DNA of 64,000 nucleotides from JADCRZ01 sp037718865. Lineage in GTDB: Bacteria; Bacteroidota; Bacteroidia; Chitinophagales; Chitinophagaceae. The stretch covers positions 62,001-126,000 of the forward strand of contig JBBJMP010000002.1 in NCBI GenBank assembly GCA_037718865.1. Reading direction: 5' to 3'. Below the pieces are notes generated by a model. That model did not search any database. It saw nothing but the letters and a program-made list of their open reading frames with translations, and was not told where the DNA came from. Both the position numbers and the translations under genes were made by a program. Positions 61,509 through 64,000 of the stretch are shown here, piece after piece; the stretch's first letter is position 1; each line of letters opens with the position of its first letter.

Positions 61509-64000
61509 ATGAAAATTGCTTTACTCCTTTCCGGTCTACAGCTTATCAGCATACTTAATTATGCGCAAACCAGCAATACCTCCTCTGAAACAACCGGCAG
61601 GAATAATGAATCCCGGGCTGCAAGACCCGTTCCTGCCACCATAACGTCAATGGTCGAAGGCCTGAAAAAGTTTGAAGGCTATTTTACTTTTTATTACGAT
61701 GAAAAGACGGGCAGGATCCTACTGGAAATAGACAAGAAGAGACTAGAACAAGAATTTCTTTACTTTGGTGGCCTGTCGAGCGGAATCGGAAACGGCATCG
61801 AACGGGGACAAAGTTCTTCCGCCATGGCCAAATTCAGTAGGGTTGGCCCAAAGATCCTTTTGATCCAGCCGAACTACGATTATCGTGCAATAACCAGCAA
61901 TGCTGACGAGCAAAATGCGGTAGACCTCGCTTTCGCAAAATCCGTAATATGGGGATTTATGCCGGTTGCTGCAGAAGGCGATAAATACCTTATCGACTTG
62001 ACTCCTTTTCTTATTCGCGACAGTCAGAAGATCGGCGACAGGATAGGTAGCCGGGGCTTCCAGGGCCCCGGAGCAGCCATGACCGGGCGGGCAGGTGGTT
62101 CGACCGCAGGGGCATCTGCAGCATACCGGTTTGACGAATCGCGCTCCGTGATCTACATGGAAAACACAAAGAATTTTCCGAAGAACACTGAGTTTGAAGC
62201 AATGATCACCTTTACCGGCGGTCCATCTTCCGGCGGAAGAGGAGGCTTCGGCGGGCCAGGTATCGCCCCGGATCCAAATGCAATAACCGTCAGAATGCAC
62301 CAGTCTTTCGTTGAGTTACCCGACAGCAATTATAAACCCCGGAAGTTTGATCCAAGGTCAGGCCTGAACATATTCAACTATATGGACCTGTCGGCTCCCA
62401 TTAACGAAGCGGTAACAAAACGCTTTTCCAGGCGTCACCGCCTCGAGAAAAAAGATCCTGGGGCTGCCATGAGCGAACCTGTTAGGCCCATTGTATATTA
62501 TATAGACCGTGGTGCACCCGGACCGATAAAAAAAGCGCTTATTGAAGGGGGCGCCTGGTGGAACCAGGCCTTTGAAGCGGCAGGTTATAAAAATGCCTTC
62601 CTGGTAAAAGAATTACCGGTTGGCGCAGACCCTATGGATATCCGTTATAATGTAGTGAACTGGATCAACCGTTCCGGTTCACCCCGGGCCTTCTCCTATG
62701 GATCTTCGTATATTGATCCAAGAACCGGTGAGATCATAAAAGGAGTAGTAACGCTTGGCTCGGACCGTCACCGGCAGGACTACCTGATCGCTGAAGGCCT
62801 TTTGCAACCCTATGAAGACGGCAAACCGGTTTCCAAAAAGATGGAAGAAATGTCACTGGCCCGTATCCGGCAATTGTTTGCCCATGAGATCGGTCATACC
62901 CTTGGCTTCTACCATAACTTTGCTGCCAGTGTAAAGGACCGCGCTTCCGTGATGGATTATCCCTTTCCGAAATTTGCGCTGAAAAATGACGGCACTATTG
63001 ATGTTTCGGATGCGTATGCAAAAGGCATTGGAAGCTGGGACAAGCGTGCCATTACCTGGGGTTACCAGGATTTCCCCAGGGGAACAGATGAGGAGCTTGC
63101 ACTTGAAAAGATCATGCAGCAAACTCTTAAGGAAGGGCACATTTTCATCCCCGACATCGGCGGTTATGCGCACCCGGTATCTCACCAATGGGATGGGGGC
63201 GAAAACCCGATCGGGGAGTTAACCCGGATCATGGAGGTTCGTAGGCACGTACTAGACAAATTTTCGGAAAAAGCGATTCCTGCAGGAGCTTCTATGGCCA
63301 CCCTGGAAGAAGTACTGGTACCCATGTACCTGTTACACCGCTACCAGATAGAAGCTGCAGCCAAATCGCTTGGAGGACTTTATTTTACACATGCGGTAAA
63401 AAACGACGGACAAACAATTACCAGGATGGTTGACCCTGTGGAACAATGGAAAGCTTTCGATGCGCTATTGAACACCGTAAATCCTGATGCTTTAGCGCTG
63501 CCTGAAGCGCTGATCCAAAAGATCCCTCCGCGCCCCAGCGGTTATCCATCGGGTATAGAAACATTCAGTTCACACACAGGTCCAACTTTTGATCCGCTTG
63601 GCGCAGCCGAAACCGCAGCCAGCACTACTATCGCCGCCATATTAGATCCGGCAAGGGCCGCCCGCCTGACTGAGTACCATGCCCGGGACAGCAAGCAACC
63701 CGGGTTGTTGCCCGTCATTGACAAGCTGATCGATAAAACCTGGAAAGCTCCTAAACTCCAGGGGTATAAAGGAGAACTGCAAACCCTGGTCAATAACCTT
63801 ACTTTGAAATACCTGCTGGCCCTGGCTGCTAACCCCGAAGCTTCTGAAAGTGTAAAAGGACAGGCCCTGCTAAAAATTGATGATCTGAAGCAGTGGCTGA
63901 GTTCCAATTTATCCGCTTTTGAGCCATTACAAAAAGCAAACCTGATGTTTGGACTGGCGCAAATCGGTGAGTTCAGCAAGAGCCCGGACAAATTTCAACC
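61509..64000 (+). CDS. Secreted zinc-dependent metalloprotease (DUF5117/DUF4953 type), 3' end outside window
   Basis: From ATG 61509 the frame is open to the last base (830 codons). A signal peptide (1-20, ending NYAQ) is followed by the DUF5117-like region (EGYFTFYYDEKTGRILLEI) and a Gly-rich loop near 240-252. The zinc motif HEIGHTLGFYHN (about 459-470) is an extended HExxHxxGxxH metzincin-like site, and VMDYPFPKF may be the Met-turn region. Family members have 800-900 residues, so only the end is missing. It would act in the periplasm or outside; substrate unknown. Confidence 0.9.
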   Translation, partial: MKIALLLSGLQLISILNYAQTSNTSSETTGRNNESRAARPVPATITSMVEGLKKFEGYFTFYYDEKTGRILLEIDKKRLEQEFLYFGGLSSGIGNGIERGQSSSAMAKFSRVGPKILLIQPNYDYRAITSNADEQNAVDLAFAKSVIWGFMPVAAEGDKYLIDLTPFLIRDSQKIGDRIGSRGFQGPGAAMTGRAGGSTAGASAAYRFDESRSVIYMENTKNFPKNTEFEAMITFTGGPSSGGRGGFGGPGIAPDPNAITVRMHQSFVELPDSNYKPRKFDPRSGLNIFNYMDLSAPINEAVTKRFSRRHRLEKKDPGAAMSEPVRPIVYYIDRGAPGPIKKALIEGGAWWNQAFEAAGYKNAFLVKELPVGADPMDIRYNVVNWINRSGSPRAFSYGSSYIDPRTGEIIKGVVTLGSDRHRQDYLIAEGLLQPYEDGKPVSKKMEEMSLARIRQLFAHEIGHTLGFYHNFAASVKDRASVMDYPFPKFALKNDGTIDVSDAYAKGIGSWDKRAITWGYQDFPRGTDEELALEKIMQQTLKEGHIFIPDIGGYAHPVSHQWDGGENPIGELTRIMEVRRHVLDKFSEKAIPAGASMATLEEVLVPMYLLHRYQIEAAAKSLGGLYFTHAVKNDGQTITRMVDPVEQWKAFDALLNTVNPDALALPEALIQKIPPRPSGYPSGIETFSSHTGPTFDPLGAAETAASTTIAAILDPARAARLTEYHARDSKQPGLLPVIDKLIDKTWKAPKLQGYKGELQTLVNNLTLKYLLALAANPEASESVKGQALLKIDDLKQWLSSNLSAFEPLQKANLMFGLAQIGEFSKSPDKFQ

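Noticed and set aside
61743..62300. Open frame of 185 codons on the - strand, and a second at 63542-63991
   Set aside because: Both are antisense to the secreted metalloprotease, whose + frame is open to the end of the window and contains a zinc motif.

Overview
The window looks like a chromosomal segment of a Bacteroidota bacterium, most likely a Chitinophagaceae-type saprophyte. The pointers are an AT-rich genome with few Shine-Dalgarno sequences, Bacteroidota-type promoter boxes (TAnnTTTG), a C-terminal T9SS sorting domain, an UpxY-like antiterminator, a TonB receptor and many secreted glycoside hydrolases. The taxon is inferred from gene content; there is no rRNA gene in the window.

Bases 1-21000 are a fucose/glycoconjugate-use island, all on the + strand. 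It starts with a two-domain RhaM-type mutarotase lipoprotein and a GH29 alpha-L-fucosidase. A tight operon at 2827-8330 follows: enolase-superfamily dehydratase, SDR, aldo/keto reductase, medium-chain dehydrogenase and sodium/solute symporter. It fits oxidation of L-fucose through L-fuconate. Next come a GH95 fucosidase, dipeptidyl peptidase IV, a serine-dehydratase-like Fe-S enzyme, a Xaa-Pro aminopeptidase, two DUF1080 proteins around a secreted Gfo/Idh/MocA oxidoreductase, and a second medium-chain dehydrogenase. The right edge is decaying: one DUF1080 gene has an in-frame amber codon, a uxaB-like gene is frameshifted and truncated, and an IS3-type orfA relic sits at the break.

Bases 21600-32800 are mixed. 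They hold a VOC protein, a secreted M81 (MlrC-like) metallopeptidase, a lipoprotein/beta-barrel pair, a GH127 enzyme, a DUF11-repeat protein exported by T9SS, and a two-gene cassette pairing a DUF1989 protein with a YqcI/YcgG (GntA-like) protein. That cassette may act on a guanidino compound.

Bases 32900-49000 are an exopolysaccharide/capsule locus. A flippase and a GT14 transferase lie on the - strand. Wza-like lipoprotein, BY-kinase, UpxY-like NusG paralogue, five glycosyltransferases or GT-like proteins, a Wzy/ligase-like protein, a GT26 enzyme and a polyprenyl glycosylphosphotransferase lie on the + strand. Leader hairpins and a possible leader peptide suggest attenuation or antitermination.

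Bases 49000-64000 carry a TonB-dependent receptor, a ChbG/YdjC-like deacetylase next to an ECF sigma factor, and redox and housekeeping genes (Zn-alcohol dehydrogenase, SDR, D-2-hydroxyacid dehydrogenase, methyltransferase, FMN reductase). A repeat-rich 780-base gap follows. Then come a TetR regulator and a YceI protein that share a palindromic operator candidate, a thioredoxin, and the first 830 codons of a secreted zinc metalloprotease running off the window. I found no tRNA, rRNA or CRISPR array.
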